This document shows, piece after piece, positions 11,101 through 23,475 of a DNA stretch of 64,000 nucleotides; the first letter of the stretch is position 1; each line of letters starts with the position of its first letter. Origin of the DNA: Malaya genurostris (Eukaryota; Arthropoda; Insecta; Diptera; Culicidae). Location: contig NC_080571.1 of NCBI RefSeq assembly GCF_030247185.1, positions 236,560,666-236,624,665 of the forward strand, in the 5' to 3' direction. The translations under genes and the position numbers were made by a program. The notes under the pieces are model-generated. The model was given only the letters and a program-made list of their open reading frames with translations, had not been told where the DNA came from and made no database searches.

Positions 11101-11335
11101 TGAGATGATACCTTTTTTTTTATCAATCCGCATGTGTTTTTTGCATGGATATTCTTAGGTGTTTTAGTTCTCATGACATTATTTTAATTACCGTCGTTTT
11201 AAACGGCAAATTGAGATTTTAATCACTCATTACCCTGTAATGTCGAGACTGCAAATCGTATCGAATTTCAATCTTAACGTGTGACAATCGAATGAACATT
11301 CCATTAGTAAGTTCCACTTTAGAGTTTTTCGTCAT
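8160..11335. other. Long spacer, no gene recognised
   Basis: Several open frames occur (for example minus 8988-9350 and plus 10826-11074), but none shows a domain, a conserved motif or splice context. The segment 8900-9360 is somewhat GC-richer and non-repetitive. Apart from that I see no repeat shared with the rest of the window, so this is a candidate for ordinary unique intergenic or intronic sequence. Confidence 0.4.
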
Positions 11336-11339
11336 TATT

Positions 11340-12850
11340 TATGGTACTTCCAGAGCCGGTATTCAGAAACTAGCATAACCCAAAATGATTCGAATGGCCA
11401 TAAATTAATACGCCAAACAATTTACATCTTCTATATCGGTATGAATTTGAAAAACTCATCATCTGTAATTCCAGAATCGGATAAAATTTACCAATTTTGT
11501 ACGAGACCATAAGTCCTTAAATTAAGTTTTTGAAGTTCGATTTGGCCTTTTTGAGAAAATGATTGAGCTTTGAGAAACGATTCTATACTGGAACCGGAAT
11601 TCTAAAATCGGTGTAGCCGAAACCAGTTAAATTCGCCTGAGGAGTGTGTAGACATCTTTGAGAAATTTTAGTGCGAATGAAAATTTGAGGGTACATTCCG
11701 AATCCAAAAACGAATACCGCTTAAACTGAAATAAATTTATTTGATAATCGACTATCCAAATCTGCAAACCCGATAAACCTGATTATTTTATGTGAAATTG
11801 ACATTTTTTACTAATCACCCTGTATCTCCTAAACCAGAAGTCAGATCTGACTAAAAAGTATGTTTTATAGGATTTTAAGACCTCTCATTTGAATCATAGA
11901 CGATTCTTAGATTTCTTTTTAATCTTAGATCGGTTCAGCCATCTACAAGAAAAATTAATTGCATTATTTTAATTTCGTTTCACATATCATGCTGTATTTC
12001 CTCAATCAGAAGTCGGATCCAAACGTAATTCAGGAACCTTGTTTGGGAGTATACTAGTTTTCATATGAATCTGAGTTTGTAGAAAACGGTCTCCGAGAAA
12101 ATTGAGTGAAATTATTTGTCACACACGCATTTGCTGATCTCGACGAACTGAGTCGTATGGTATATGGAAGTCATGTTCTTCCAGCATTCATTGCTGTAAG
12201 AAGTATAAATCAATTTAATCTGGAATTACTTCCAACTCGAAAATGCTGATATCATCTGGTTTACATATGTCATATTCGAACGATTATGTTGCCAAAAACG
12301 AACCGTGCTAAAATCGGTCCGAGGTAAATTGTCATGAAAAAGGATGCTGTACACAGTCTTTTTGGTACTTAAAAAGAATTGTAAAAAAATCGTGTTTCAC
12401 GTTGCTCCCAAGCACTGCTTTGTCATACAGCGCTCAAAACTTCTACTGCTGGAATAGGGGGAAAAGTCACTTATACAAAAATGTCGATATCTTCGTTGAA
12501 AATGGACGGATTTTAACAATCTATGGCTTGTTGGATAGCTATTACCGTGTGGAATCTAAGTATAGAAATATATTCTGTTTTCAAGGCCAAGTGTGACAGA
12601 TACTGTCAAAAAACTAAAAAAATTGACATAAAACTTCGTATAACTCAAAAAGTAAACATCCGATCTCAAAACCATGAGACCTTTCATTTGCGACTAGTTT
12701 GATCAAATTCGATCCAGCCATCACTGAGATCTCGACCTCTTAGTTGACAACACACATACAGACACACACATACACATACACGGACATTTGTTCAGTTCGT
12801 CAAGCTGAATCGATTGGTATATAACATTCGGCCCTCCGGGCCTCGGAAAA
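11340..12850 (+). repeat. Family B repeat, long degenerate copy
   Basis: Tandem-like succession of the family signature: variants of 'CCAGAACCGGAATTC', 'AACCAGAAGTCAGATC', 'GAGATCTCGACC' and polite variants of 'TTGAATC...GAAAACGG'. It ends with a CA/TA-rich stretch (12735-12785), TTCAGTTCGTCAAGCTGAAT and GGTATATAACATTC followed by GGCCCTCCGGGCC. The same ending occurs at 58180-58230 and, reversed, at about 22010-22050. No ORF. It is an abundant non-coding repeat; the class (MITE-like or relic of a larger DNA element) is not settled. Confidence 0.55.
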
Positions 12851-13024
12851 TTTTTCTAAAGTTTGAGCGAATTCTATATTTTTTTTATATATATAAAAAA
12901 AGGTAAAAAATAAGTGGAAAAAACTTAAGAAACTCTCCAGTAAAACTGGTCCAACGGGGCTCCAACTCCTCATACTAAAATAGCTCAATAATGGATCTCT
13001 ATCTGCCGGGTTTTTTGAACGAAA

Positions 13025-13180
13025 AAAATGGCACTCGGTTCAACGGTTTGTTTCAAAATCGGCAAACGAACGTTCCGCGTTGAGCTCCCGTTGAACGATT
13101 AATTGTACGTTCATTGGACCAATGATCCAACGTATTGGACCAACGAAGGGCCACCGTTGAACTTTTTGGCATTAAAAATA
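13025..13180. repeat. Short degenerate GTTGAAC/ATTGGACC repeat cluster
   Basis: Repeated variants of GTTGAACG, CATTGGACCAATG and ATTGGACCAACG, several of them inverted relative to one another. Likely a minisatellite or the remains of a small palindromic element. Confidence 0.35.
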
Positions 13181-13189
13181 TACTTCACT

Positions 13190-13570
13190 ATACGGGACCA
13201 GGGGTCAATTAAAAGTTTCAAAAAAATGCCGCGTAACCTTTTTTCGTCATAAATTTGAACGTTAATAGCTCAGTCATTTGTTGATGGACTGATATAATTT
13301 AACAACTAATCGATTCGGAAACTTTTAACTTAAACATGTATGGCAACGTCGTTTCAGTATTTCAATAGCATACTATTGAAAAAATGGTTAGAATTGACCT
13401 ATGTTTTCATCCACCAATCCCAGCTGACCAAATTGACGTCATTTTCTTGTTCGGCATAGGAGGCTTTGCGTCATGCATAAAAACACCGCATCATTCTGCG
13501 TAGTTCGAAGAGGAATCTATAAATATATGCTGTAAATCATTTCTTAATTTCAGTTGATGCTTGACTGCGA
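13190..13570 (+). promoter_or_regulatory. Promoter-like unit 1 (CCAAT, TATA, initiator)
   Basis: A CCAAT box at about 13413-13417, TATAAATATA at 13518-13527 and an initiator-like TTTCAGTTG with CAGT at 13551-13554, about 33 bp past the TATA. The unit as a whole (starting around CCGCGTAACCTTTTT) is repeated at 13660-14000 and, in inverted partial form, at 33890-34340. No protein-coding frame follows. It may be the duplicated promoter of a multicopy gene or the promoter part of a mobile element. Confidence 0.4.
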
Positions 13571-13659
13571 ATGAAACAAGTAGCTCTTCCAGTGAGGTGA
13601 TGACTAGATTGTATATGCGTTCGCTCGTTGGATTGTCGCTTTTGCTAACTCTTCACTGT

Positions 13660-14000
13660 ACGAGGCTGGGTGTCAGTTTTAAAAAAATGCAGAAATAACC
13701 GCGTAACCTTTTTCTATCATAGTTTTGAACGCTTAGAATTCAGTCATTTGTTGATGAAATTATATAATTTAACTACCAATCGATTCGAAAACATTTAACT
13801 TAATCTTATGCGGTAACGTGATTTAAGTATTTCAATCGCATATCATTGAAAGATTGGATTGAATTGAGCTATGTTTTCACGAGCCAATGACAGTCTCAGT
13901 GAATGATGTCAAACTCTCGTCCGATTTGCGCAGTATGAACTATTGCACAAAAGGGAATCTATAAATATATGCCCGAATACATTTCTGCTTCTGTTTACCC
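13660..14000 (+). promoter_or_regulatory. Promoter-like unit 2 (duplicate of 13190-13570)
   Basis: Same order as unit 1: CCGCGTAACCTTTTTCT, CAGTCATTTGTTGATG, TAATTTAACTACCAATCGAT, a CCAAT box at about 13883-13887 and TATAAATATATGC from 13960. The TATA-to-CCAAT spacing is about 30 bp shorter than in unit 1. Duplication spacing is about 470 bp. No downstream ORF is evident. Confidence 0.4.
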
Positions 14001-14011
14001 ATGGCTTATTC

Positions 14012-14055
14012 CCCGGTAACTAGCAGGCCTTGATTCTCCGGTAACTAGCAGGCCA
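14012..14055. repeat. Short tandem duplication
   Basis: CCGGTAACTAGCAGGCC occurs twice, about 25 bp apart. It looks like a local replication-slippage duplication. Confidence 0.6.
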
Positions 14056-14059
14056 ACTT

Positions 14060-15444
<1,385 letters not shown>

Positions 15445-16719
15445 TCAAGTGTACAACTTTTCTTCCGCCATTTTCCGATAGGTGGCTGTACCGGCTGAGG
15501 CTGGTCAAAATACATAGATGATAATGCCTTTAAAGTGAGTGTGTACAGCGCCTAACGGAATTGTCATCGCCGTTTCAGTGACAGTTGTTCTTGTTTTCAT
15601 ATTATTCACGCTCGAAAATGTCTGTTTATGTGCTCAATTCTCGCCATTTGCGAGAAGTTTTACTTTTATGTTACAATTCGAAAAAAATGCAGCTGAAGCG
15701 CATCGAATGCTCTCAGAAACTTTCGGTGATGCTGCTCTGAGTAAAAGAACGTGTCGGGAGTGGTTTCAACGTTTTGAAAATGGTGATGTCGATGTCGAAG
15801 ACAAACATGGTGGAGGAAGAGAAAAAAACCTTCAAAGATGAACAACTAGAAGCATTGCTTGATGAAGATTCGTGCCAAACCCAAGAAGAGCTTGCCGAAT
15901 CGTTGGGAGTGAGTCAGCAAGTCATTTCAAAACGTCTCAAGGCCCTGGGTATGATTCATAAAGAAGGAAACTGGGTGCCGTACGAGTTGAAACCGAGGGA
16001 CATCGTGCGCCGTCTATTTGTATGTGAGCAATTGCTTCAAAGACAAAATCGTAAGGGGTTTTTACATCGAATCGTAACCGGTGGTTCGATACGAGAATCC
16101 TAAACGCAGAAAATCATGGGGTAAGCCCGGGCATGCTACTTCGTCGAAGGCAAAACCGAATATTCTTGGCGCCAAGGTTATGATTTGTATGTGGTGGGAT
16201 CAGCTCGATGTGATTTACTACGAGCTCTTAAAACCGGGTGAAACCTTCACAGGAGATCGCTACCGAACGCAACTGATGCGCCTTAGTCGCGCGCTAAAAG
16301 AAAAGCGGCCACAATATCAAGAGCGATATGACAAAGTCGTCCTTCAACACGACAATGCTCGGCCTCACGTCGCAAAAGTGGTCAAAAAGTTCCTGGAAAC
16401 GCTGAAATGGCAAGTCTTGCCCCACCCGCCGTATTCCCCAGATGTCGCCCCTTCTGACTTCCACCTCTTCCGTTCGATGGCACACGGCCTGGCAGATCAA
16501 CATTTTTAATCCTTCGAAGAGTTGTAGAAATGGATTGCTTCATGGATAGCGTCAAAAGAGGACTCCTTTTTTCGAGCCGGGATCCGAAAATTGCCGTAAA
16601 GATGGGAGAAAGTTGTCGCTAGCGACGGACAATACTTTGAATAATACATCTATATGCACTTTTTCGCAATGAAGCTTTTAACTTTGGAAAAAACGGCGGA
16701 AGCAAAGTTGTACACCTGA
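15445..16719 (+). mobile_element. Near full-length mariner element (dead)
   Basis: A 1275-bp element between TA duplications (15443-15444 and 16720-16721). Terminal inverted repeats begin TCAAGTGTACAACTTT on the left and, reverse-complemented, TCAGGTGTACAACTTTG on the right, extending with CTTCCGCC. The length and architecture match complete mariners. The transposase is spread over different frames and lacks its first catalytic Asp. Confidence 0.92.
15663..16640 (+). pseudogene. Mariner transposase pseudogene
   Basis: N-terminal region FEKNAAEAHRMLSETFGDAA, then CREWFQRFENGDVDVEDK. A frame change in the A-run near 15823-15829 leads to LLDEDSCQTQEELAESLGVS (second helix-turn-helix) and LGMIHKEGNWVPYELKPRD. 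Around 16075-16085 the expected first Asp motif is reduced to IVTG followed by VRYENPKRRKSWGKPGH in another frame: a small deletion has removed the catalytic Asp. The second Asp motif VVLQHDNARPHVAKVV and the third, PHPPYSPDVAPSDFHLF, are intact. By my count 34 residues separate the two Asps, so this is a DD34D mariner. A stop at 16507-16509 truncates the tail. Confidence 0.88.
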
Positions 16720-16721
16720 TA

Positions 16722-17540
16722 TGTTCTGCGGACTTCTTCCTTGCCATTCTATTTTCAGACACTTTCCGAAGATTATCGACGCTTTTTAACGAAGGATCAT
16801 TAAAATTACGCTATTACTGAGTTTATTGGTTGACGGTTATTCAAATTTTTCACATCCACATTTTTCGATCAAAATATTTAAAATCTTCTCTAATCGCTGT
16901 TTATAAAATGATTAAGTTTGTACGTAATCTGTATTGAAAATTATTATGATATAAAATCGTTTCATTCGTCCAGATTTATATCTTGAGGTTGTTCGTATCC
17001 AAAATTGATCTTTCAAGTAACTTTGAAATCATCATAATTGACTTTCATTTAAAGGATATTTTCCAAAAATTTTCAAATGTAAAAATTTGTTGAAGGCATC
17101 AAAATAGAGTAGAAAATTGTTCTGAAAGAATCTAATTGTCATTTTGATCATTCGCCGAAAATGTAAACACTAAAAGTAGAGCAAGTTTGTAATTTGTGAC
17201 TTTTAGTGCATCAGAATAAAGACAGCAAAATACAAAACCGAAATCTCATTGGTTGAATCAACAACGTTTCAAGCCTGATTTCTTAGAAAGGCTTCTAGGT
17301 AGTTGAATGAGATTAGTTGCAATCTTTTTCAAAATCTTCTATGTTTTAGAACAATTTAGAAATGGATCAACATGACATTAATTTGCTGTTGAAGTGAAAT
17401 CCAACATGTTAAATACCCTAGAAATGTACTCATATTTGCAACTGGAATCAATTGAAACTTTTTTTGCTAGTTAGAACTTGTTTGCGACAAAATTTGGACA
17501 TCCCTAAAATCGTAATCGATCAGAAATTGTCGAAAATTTA
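16722..17540. other. AT-rich spacer
   Basis: No ORF, RNA gene or shared repeat recognised. Confidence 0.4.
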
Positions 17541-17544
17541 TCGT

Positions 17545-17775
17545 GCAGACGAAAAATTGGTCGCGCTTTTACTTTTTTCTGAGTAGCCTAGTAGTGCCAA
17601 CTCAACTGTTGAGTTGGCATTACTAGGGCCTTTTTATTCGTTTCAATTGAAGAGGTTTTACCCTTAAGGTTATTCGCCTTTTCGAACCAGAAAAACTTTC
17701 TGACCTTATGTGTGGCATTTAAAAATAAAAATCTAATGATTGAAAAATAGTAAAAGCGCGACAAATTTGTCTTTT
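17545..17775. repeat. Fold-back MITE-like element with palindromic core
   Basis: The left arm contains TTGGTCGCGCTTTTACTTTT (about 17554-17575), matched in inverted form by AGTAAAAGCGCGACAAATTT (about 17749-17768). Inside lies the 41-bp palindrome at 17587-17627 and a fragment of SINE family 2 tail (GGTTATTCGCCTTTTCGAAC, near 17668). So a small fold-back element has been invaded, or is itself composite. Confidence 0.55.
17587..17627. repeat. 41-bp palindrome
   Basis: CCTAGTAGTGCCAACTCAA, spacer CTG, then the reverse complement with one mismatch: 19-bp arms. It could extrude as a cruciform or form an RNA hairpin. It sits inside the fold-back at 17545-17775. Confidence 0.85.
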
Positions 17776-17859
17776 TTTATGACAATTTTGTCAAATTTTC
17801 AAGTGGTAACGCTGCATCTGCCAGAAACAGTCGAAAACGCGTTTTCGTTTGGCACGTCA

Positions 17860-18012
17860 GTAGAGACATGGAACTTCGTTGCAAAACAAAAGTGTTCTGT
17901 AAATTTCAGAAACTTAGGTCTGCTTAGCGGTTCAAATGGAACTGCCGAGTTTAGTATTACGCAGTTCAACTTGAACTGTTGTGCACTGATGAGAGTCAAA
18001 GACGAAACGTAA
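17860..18012 (+). repeat. MITE family A copy
   Basis: Contains CATGGAACTTCGTTGCAAAA, AAGTGTTCTGTAAAT, CAGTTCAACTTGAACTG and CACTGATGAGAGTCAAAGAC followed by GAAACG. The internal CAGTTCAA/TTGAACTG is self-complementary. It matches the order of motifs in the fuller copy at 31545-31850. Confidence 0.55.
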
Positions 18013-18019
18013 ACATATT

Positions 18020-19205
18020 GGCAATGCTAACTTAACGGGCGTGAATTCATCTCTAGCATTTGATATTTTCTTATTTTATTAAAATTTGTTTTAAGATCAA
18101 ACCTAAGTTCCTTGTTGGAACATTTACAAACTTCAGCAGTGAAAAATAATCGATGAAATACATCTACTAGTTTGGCTTGTAAAATTATTTCGTTTTATAA
18201 CACTAATTAGCATTTGACCACAACAGTAACAACAAAAACCGCAAGGTGAAATAATTTTCGTTCGTCGTCATCGTTCTGTTTTATAAAACAGCTAACACCA
18301 TTAGCATTGGAGCAAACCTGTTCCCGCATTATTCAATGGAACACACATGCATAAACAAATGCTAAAAACACGACCCTGATGTGTTAAAAAACCATACCAT
18401 CATACCCATCAGTCTAGTCGGCTAGTACAACATTCACTTGATTCAAGAGTACCATGCCATCAGTCGTAGAAAAATGGAAACCTGATTAAGTGTAGGCACC
18501 TTCAATAGACTTGAATTATTGACGGGGTGGAGGCCCCCGGGTGGTAAGGAGAAGTTTCGCCCATCAGCACCCGGCGAAAAGTGAATGCCAGATGTTGCAA
18601 ATTGACTGTTAAACTGGTCATACTTTCAAACCGCATTCATCTAACGAATCGAGGCAGCGAGTATCCTTTTCGTCTCAGCGGACTCATCAAACGAGAGGAG
18701 TAAACCAATCGGCGCTGAGCCGCTGTCAGTTTCGAACAAAAAAAAAATGATCGAAACAAATCGATGATGACTGTCAATCGGTGCCGGTTGAGCTGCGACA
18801 CTTTCTCCGATATCTACTTTATGCAAATTCCACCAAATGGTGGCTGGTGTAAGATTATACAGTTGCCTGAGCAAGCATCGCAGCATTGCAGTTAGTGAAT
18901 GAGCACTTAAGATGTCTTAGGTACTTTCGCTACTGGAATGCAATCATCCCAATGCATAGAAAGTATAGAAAGCATGAGACTTATACCAGTGTTTTCAATA
19001 ATCAGGCGTAAACATGCTGTGCTACAGAAGCATGTTGTCAAAAAACCAATATGACGCGTAATCGAAAGTTTTTTTTTATATCTTCTCCGGTTGTTTCATC
19101 AAATCTAGAAATCCGACAGTTTTCTATCACTCATCATCTGTACAAGTAACCAAAAACCTTTCATTAGACGGAAACAATCTGTGTTCGAAGCCTGGTTTAT
19201 TTACA
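18020..19205. other. Mostly unique spacer with a GC-richer segment
   Basis: No gene recognised. 18520-18600 is GC-rich (GGGGTGGAGGCCCCCGGGTG) and non-repetitive; a minus-strand frame at 18641-18886 lacks recognisable motifs. It might be unique host sequence. Confidence 0.35.
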
Positions 19206-19795
19206 CACCTAAAAAAATCGTGTAAATTTACGTCTTCTGAGACCGACATATACGAGCGTCAAAAATTACTCACTTTTACTGTTGATCTTTTATTTATTTA
19301 TTTCGTCAAGCAAATGTAGACTACATATAAAAATTTACAATGTTTAATTATATTACGCATTATTTCTTCGATAAAAGGGTATATTTATTGCATTCTGAAA
19401 TATTTTGAAGTGTTCACAGTTTATGCAAACTTACATGCAAGAACATGTAATATTATGTGATTTGAAAGTGTCATGACATGAAATGCAATGAAATGAAATA
19501 AAAACTGATAGAGCAACGGCGACGACCAGAACCGAGAATCATTGGATCACAAAGTACGTCCTTTAATCGACTGAGTTACAGAAGCACACATCTGCTTAAT
19601 CGGTAAATGATGCCTATAAATTCATACACTTCTTGCACTTGCTAGCCGAATGAAAATTACAGTCGAAACCAGTAACATTCATTCTAATCCAACATTAAGT
19701 CATTACAAATGGACTTTTCCGCAAATTAGGTTTTTATAAATTGGATCGTATGTGGGATTAGGTCACCTGTAAAATTCAATTTTTTTTGTGTGGTC
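19206..19795 (+). repeat. Repeat D copy 1: TIR element carrying a tRNA-like head
   Basis: The same repeat as 47759-48183 in the same orientation. The ends are short inverted sequences (ACACACCTAAAAAAATCGTG on the left; TTTTTTTTGTGTGGTCTG on the right). The centre contains, on the minus strand, an A-box-like TAACTCAGTCGATTAAAGG and GATCCAATGATTCTCGGTTC, resembling a tRNA D-arm and T-arm. An approximate relation to a tRNA-derived SINE is plausible. No ORF. Confidence 0.5.
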
Positions 19796-19981
19796 TGAAA
19801 TGCGTGTACGCTGGTAACTACTTTGCCCAGGGTATCCCATTGGAATAAAGTCAAAAAACAAGAAGAATTCCGATGAAGTAAAATCTGGTTAACTTACATC
19901 ATTATTTATTGATTTAAAATTCGTTGATCGTGTTTCGTTTAACAATTTGACATCTTTCAACCGGGAAAGTTTTTTAACCAT

Positions 19982-20600
19982 TTGTTTTTCACATCTCACC
20001 CGAGCCGGTCAACACAATTCATCGCTTATGGCCGAGACAATAGAACTAAACAACAATATAGTGTGGTGAACTATGACCGAAACAAAGAATACCCAACGAG
20101 CGAAACAAAATGGGGAGAAAAAATACAGCAGTATTGCTTTCGATTTTCGCTTCAAGAACTCGAATTGCTTGCATTCACGTGAAGCATTTCGATCTAAAGC
20201 TGCTACATTGGCTTCAAATGAATGAATCTTATAGCGTTGTTTACATTCAATTCTTTTAGGAGTGCAAATCAATTGACAAAATCGCTAAAGACAACAACAA
20301 CTATGTGCAGCATGAAACAGAATGGTAGAATTCTACAAAAGAATTGTAATAACAAAACCTTGCTTTATGGTTGTACCAGACCTTCGGTATTTTCTACAAC
20401 AGCTGCAAATGACCTGCCACATATCGAAGCAGGTAACGTCCGGCTGTGGATAGGAACTGTTTCTTGTGTCGTATTTGTGTCCAGTCACAATCGAAAATTT
20501 TTTATGTGCCAGGGAATTTATCGACAATCATTCCTTCAAGTTTATCACACTCGAAGAATCATCAATCAAGATTACATAGAAAAATTACCAGTAGCAAAAA
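19982..20600 (+). mobile_element. ORF1-only retroposon, copy 4 (decayed)
   Basis: The 5' leader (TTTTTCACATCTCACCCGAG, then ACAATAGAACTAAACAACAA) matches copies 1-3. The three plus frames together carry remnants of the same protein: SIAFDFRFKN, a degraded middle, and a stretch translating around GACAACAACAACTATGTG that corresponds to the NNNVHYVEHEN region of copy 2. Stops and frame changes are frequent. Similarity fades after about 20350, and neither a 3' end nor target duplications were located. Confidence 0.6.
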
Positions 20601-20694
20601 GTGTTGTATACTGTGTCCTTTTTGAATAAATGGTGGATACTGCTACACTTGCAATTACAATTACACAAATGATCCGCAGAAGCATGGCCAGTAC

Positions 20695-20885
20695 AGTTCC
20701 GGATAACGTTTCTTTTATTTATTTATTTATTTGGAGCAGGAAAAAGCCCGATGGAGCTGAAATATCACAATCTCTCACTCCAACAGGCATAAAACCTCCT
20801 TATCGTTTATATCAACAGATACATGTATTTACTTAATACTATCAATTAAAACTAACTCTAGGTAACTAACACTATAGTAATTAGC
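20695..20885 (-). mobile_element. LINE 3' end fragment
   Basis: Reverse complement of the 3' untranslated region found after the LINE frame at 58617-59630: both have GGAGCAGG...AAAAGCC, a CTCC(A/C)ACAGGCATAAAACC-type hairpin partner and TATCAACAGAT. It is 5'-truncated, as is common for LINE insertions. The TTTA repeat at about 20715-20732 is the tail side. Confidence 0.6.
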
Positions 20886-20989
20886 TGACACTAAACCCAC
20901 CGGTTAAACGATGGTAGTTTTGCAAGAGAAGAGGAGAAATGTACTTTAAAGGGAGTTGAGGGTAGAAGGAGGGAGTGGTAAATGAGAGT

Positions 20990-21240
20990 TGTCGAACGAA
21001 ACGGGGTTAGATCCGGCATGTAGAACTAATTAGTGGTCGAAATAGATGGCGGAAGACGGAGAAAAAAAGAGGACGAACAAACATGGATAGAACCGACATA
21101 TGGATCTAATTTGTGTTCGAAAAGATGGTAGAAGAACGATGAAGAGAGGAGAAGAAAAGATACAAAAAAATTAGTTTCAACGTGCGAATTTATTAGTTTT
21201 CAATAGATGGTGGAGAGACGAAGGGATAGTCGAGCGGAAA
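20990..21240. repeat. Degenerate tandem repeat (about 3 units)
   Basis: Three imperfect units carry the pattern AGATGG(C/T)GGAAGA, CTAAT(T)AGTGGTCGAAAT and similar (for example TAGATGGCGGAAGACG, AAGATGGTAGAAGAACG, TAGATGGTGGAGAGACG). It lies next to the LINE 3' end and could be part of that element's untranslated region. Confidence 0.45.
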
Positions 21241-21249
21241 GAATTCACA

Positions 21250-21950
21250 TTAGTACTATAACTTTTCTTCTAATCCTACACTATGCGTTTAACCTTTCTC
21301 ATGTGGAAAAGCTGTGAAGTTGCTGACGGTACTAAATTTTTTATTTGATATCTCATCTATCTTATTCCAGTCTCATATCAAGTTCCAGAAAGTCGGTTTT
21401 AAAAAAAAAAAAATAATCGATTTCGGAAATATTATGTAACTACCATAATTCTGGAGTATTCAAGCTTTTTTGCAAACTGCCTAATTGATAAATCTGATTC
21501 ATTTTCCCCAGTCATAATCGAAAGTGATCTCGTTTGGCACAATTTTGGACAATTTATCTACAATCGTAACAATTACAATAGAGTGGGAAAGAGCAGACAA
21601 ACGTCTATCACGGAACACGGACATTTAATTAGTATTGGTAACAAATCTCGAGTTGCAACAGTAAATGTGTGTCCGAATTCACCAATACCAACAAATTTAA
21701 ATAGATAATAAAAAATTTAAAAACCCGTTTCTTTGTTCTTGGAAACTTATAGAGCGGAGAATTTTGGTGTATCGTCAAAAATTTTACTGAATTATTGAGC
21801 ATGACTATTCTTCTGTGTCTAAAATCTTTAGAGTTCATCCAAAAGGATGGAAATTGGGCGCCATACGAATTGAAGCTTATAAGTATCGATCAACGGTGTT
21901 GCATTTTCAAAATGTAGCTGCAGTGTCCTACAAAGAAGTGTTTTTTTGAC
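21250..21950. other. AT-rich spacer
   Basis: No gene recognised; short stretches resemble family B. The segment near 21835-21885 reads (on the plus strand) KDGNWAPYELKLISI-like, which resembles the mariner 'GNWVPYELKPRDI' motif. This suggests a tiny mariner remnant, too short to annotate with confidence. Confidence 0.35.
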
Positions 21951-21954
21951 TTTC

Positions 21955-23475
21955 TCACATAGAAAGGCTATGCAACTACTGTGAAAACCGACATTTGAAC
22001 TGAGGCCCGGAGAGCCGAGTGTCATATACGATTCGACTCAGTTCGTCGAGTAGGTAAAATGTTAGTGGGTGTCTGTGTGTGCAAAATTTTGCACTTAATT
22101 TTCTCGGAGATGGCTGGACCGATTTTCACAAACTAAGATTCAAATGAAAGCTCTCTGTCTGCTATTGAATTTTACCCGGATCGAGCTTCCGGTTCGATAG
22201 TAACATGGCAAAATGCACAAAAAAAATGCACTTGATTTTCTTCCAGACCGCACGACCGTTTTTATTCAACTCAAATTCAAATTAAGGCCCTGTAGTACCA
22301 TAACCTATTATTGAATTTCATTCTGATCCGACTTCCGGTTTCGGAGTACCGGGATAAAAAGTACAAAAAAAAAAGAAAAGTGCACTTGGTTTTCTCAAAA
22401 ACCGTTCAACCAATTTCCACAAGCTTAGGCTTAAATCAAAGGTCTTACAATCCCATAGAATCTTATAAAATTTCACCCGGATATGACTTCTGGTTCCGGA
22501 ATTACTAGTTGATAAGAATAAAAAAATCATTTTCAAGAGCATGTTGTCATACATGACGCTGAAAAATCGAGCAAAATATCTCCAGCTTGCCGATTCTGCA
22601 ATCGAACAGGTTTGGTCAGTTGATGAACAAATAAATAGATTTTTGGGTATACCGGATCTTCATTTTCGGTTCCGGAAATACCGAAAAAAATTATCGCGAC
22701 TTCTGTGTCCGGAACAACGAGGTGAAATGTGCGTAAAATTTATACCCTCATGCAGAGATGGCATTTCACTAGAGTGATACACGCTGGTGTAAGATTTATG
22801 TCTACACTGGGGATGCACCAAACGAACATCACACAAAAAGGAAATCGCAGCTGGTGCGAGTGAACCACTTTCTCTTCGCATGAATGGCTCTCACGCGCTC
22901 TAGCCTAAATAAACCCAAGTGATCACTGGTACATGCTGATGAGAGAACACTTCTATGATTTGTTTTTTAATTTATAGAAGATAGCGCTGGCCTTGCTTTG
23001 AAATTTTTTTTCGCAGCAAGGAAAAGCTGAATAATGCGTAACCCACGCTTCTCTTATGCGAACCATACACCAGAGTGCTCACCGACATGTACAGAGAAAT
23101 CGAGAGCTCTGCACTAGCACTTTGGCTTGATCCAGTTCTAGAGGAGAAAGAGAACAAGCACGCGCTCTCATGATGCGTGCATACTGTATATAACAACAGT
23201 GTATATGTGTGAAAGAGAAGGGCTCTCATTGATGTTGTCAGTGCGAGGGAAGAAATTACACTTGCTCTTCGTCGCACAGAGGAGATGGACATCTCTGCAC
23301 TCATGTAGAGCGAAAATGCAAAATAAAGGAGGAATTCCTATGAAATTAACCCAAAACTTTTCATAAATTGGAAAGGTGTTTTGTTCCTATTCAAAATTCA
23401 AATAAAAGTTTTTTGATGAATCCCTTAGTAATATTTATGAAAACATAAGTTATATAAGAAAGGCATCATCATTTA
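21955..23475 (-). repeat. Family B repeat, long copy interrupted by repeat R
   Basis: In minus orientation it begins near 23475 with ATGATGCCTTTCTTATATAA (compare the plus copy at 57245). It ends near 21955 with AGTAGTTGCATAGCCTTTCT. The body has the diagnostic TTTTCTCGGAGATGGCTGG and ACTTCCGGTTTCGGAGTACC in the antisense orientation relative to 57230. Both ends contain the CCTTTCT motif in inverted orientation, hinting at a terminal inverted repeat. About 560 bp in the middle (22745-23310) belongs to a different repeat (R). Confidence 0.55.
22745..23310 (-). repeat. Repeat R, copy in family B
   Basis: The portion near 22755-22960 matches, inverted, the copy at 39330-39560: both contain GGCATTTCACTAGAGT-type, CACTGGGGATGC/GCATCCGCAGTG and GCGAGAGTGAACC-type motifs. 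The rest is rich in ACTCTC/GAGAG motifs. No ORF. Confidence 0.45.

Noticed and set aside
20222..20629. 135-codon plus-strand frame
   Set aside because: It runs through the decayed ORF1 copy 4 out of register with the conserved protein.
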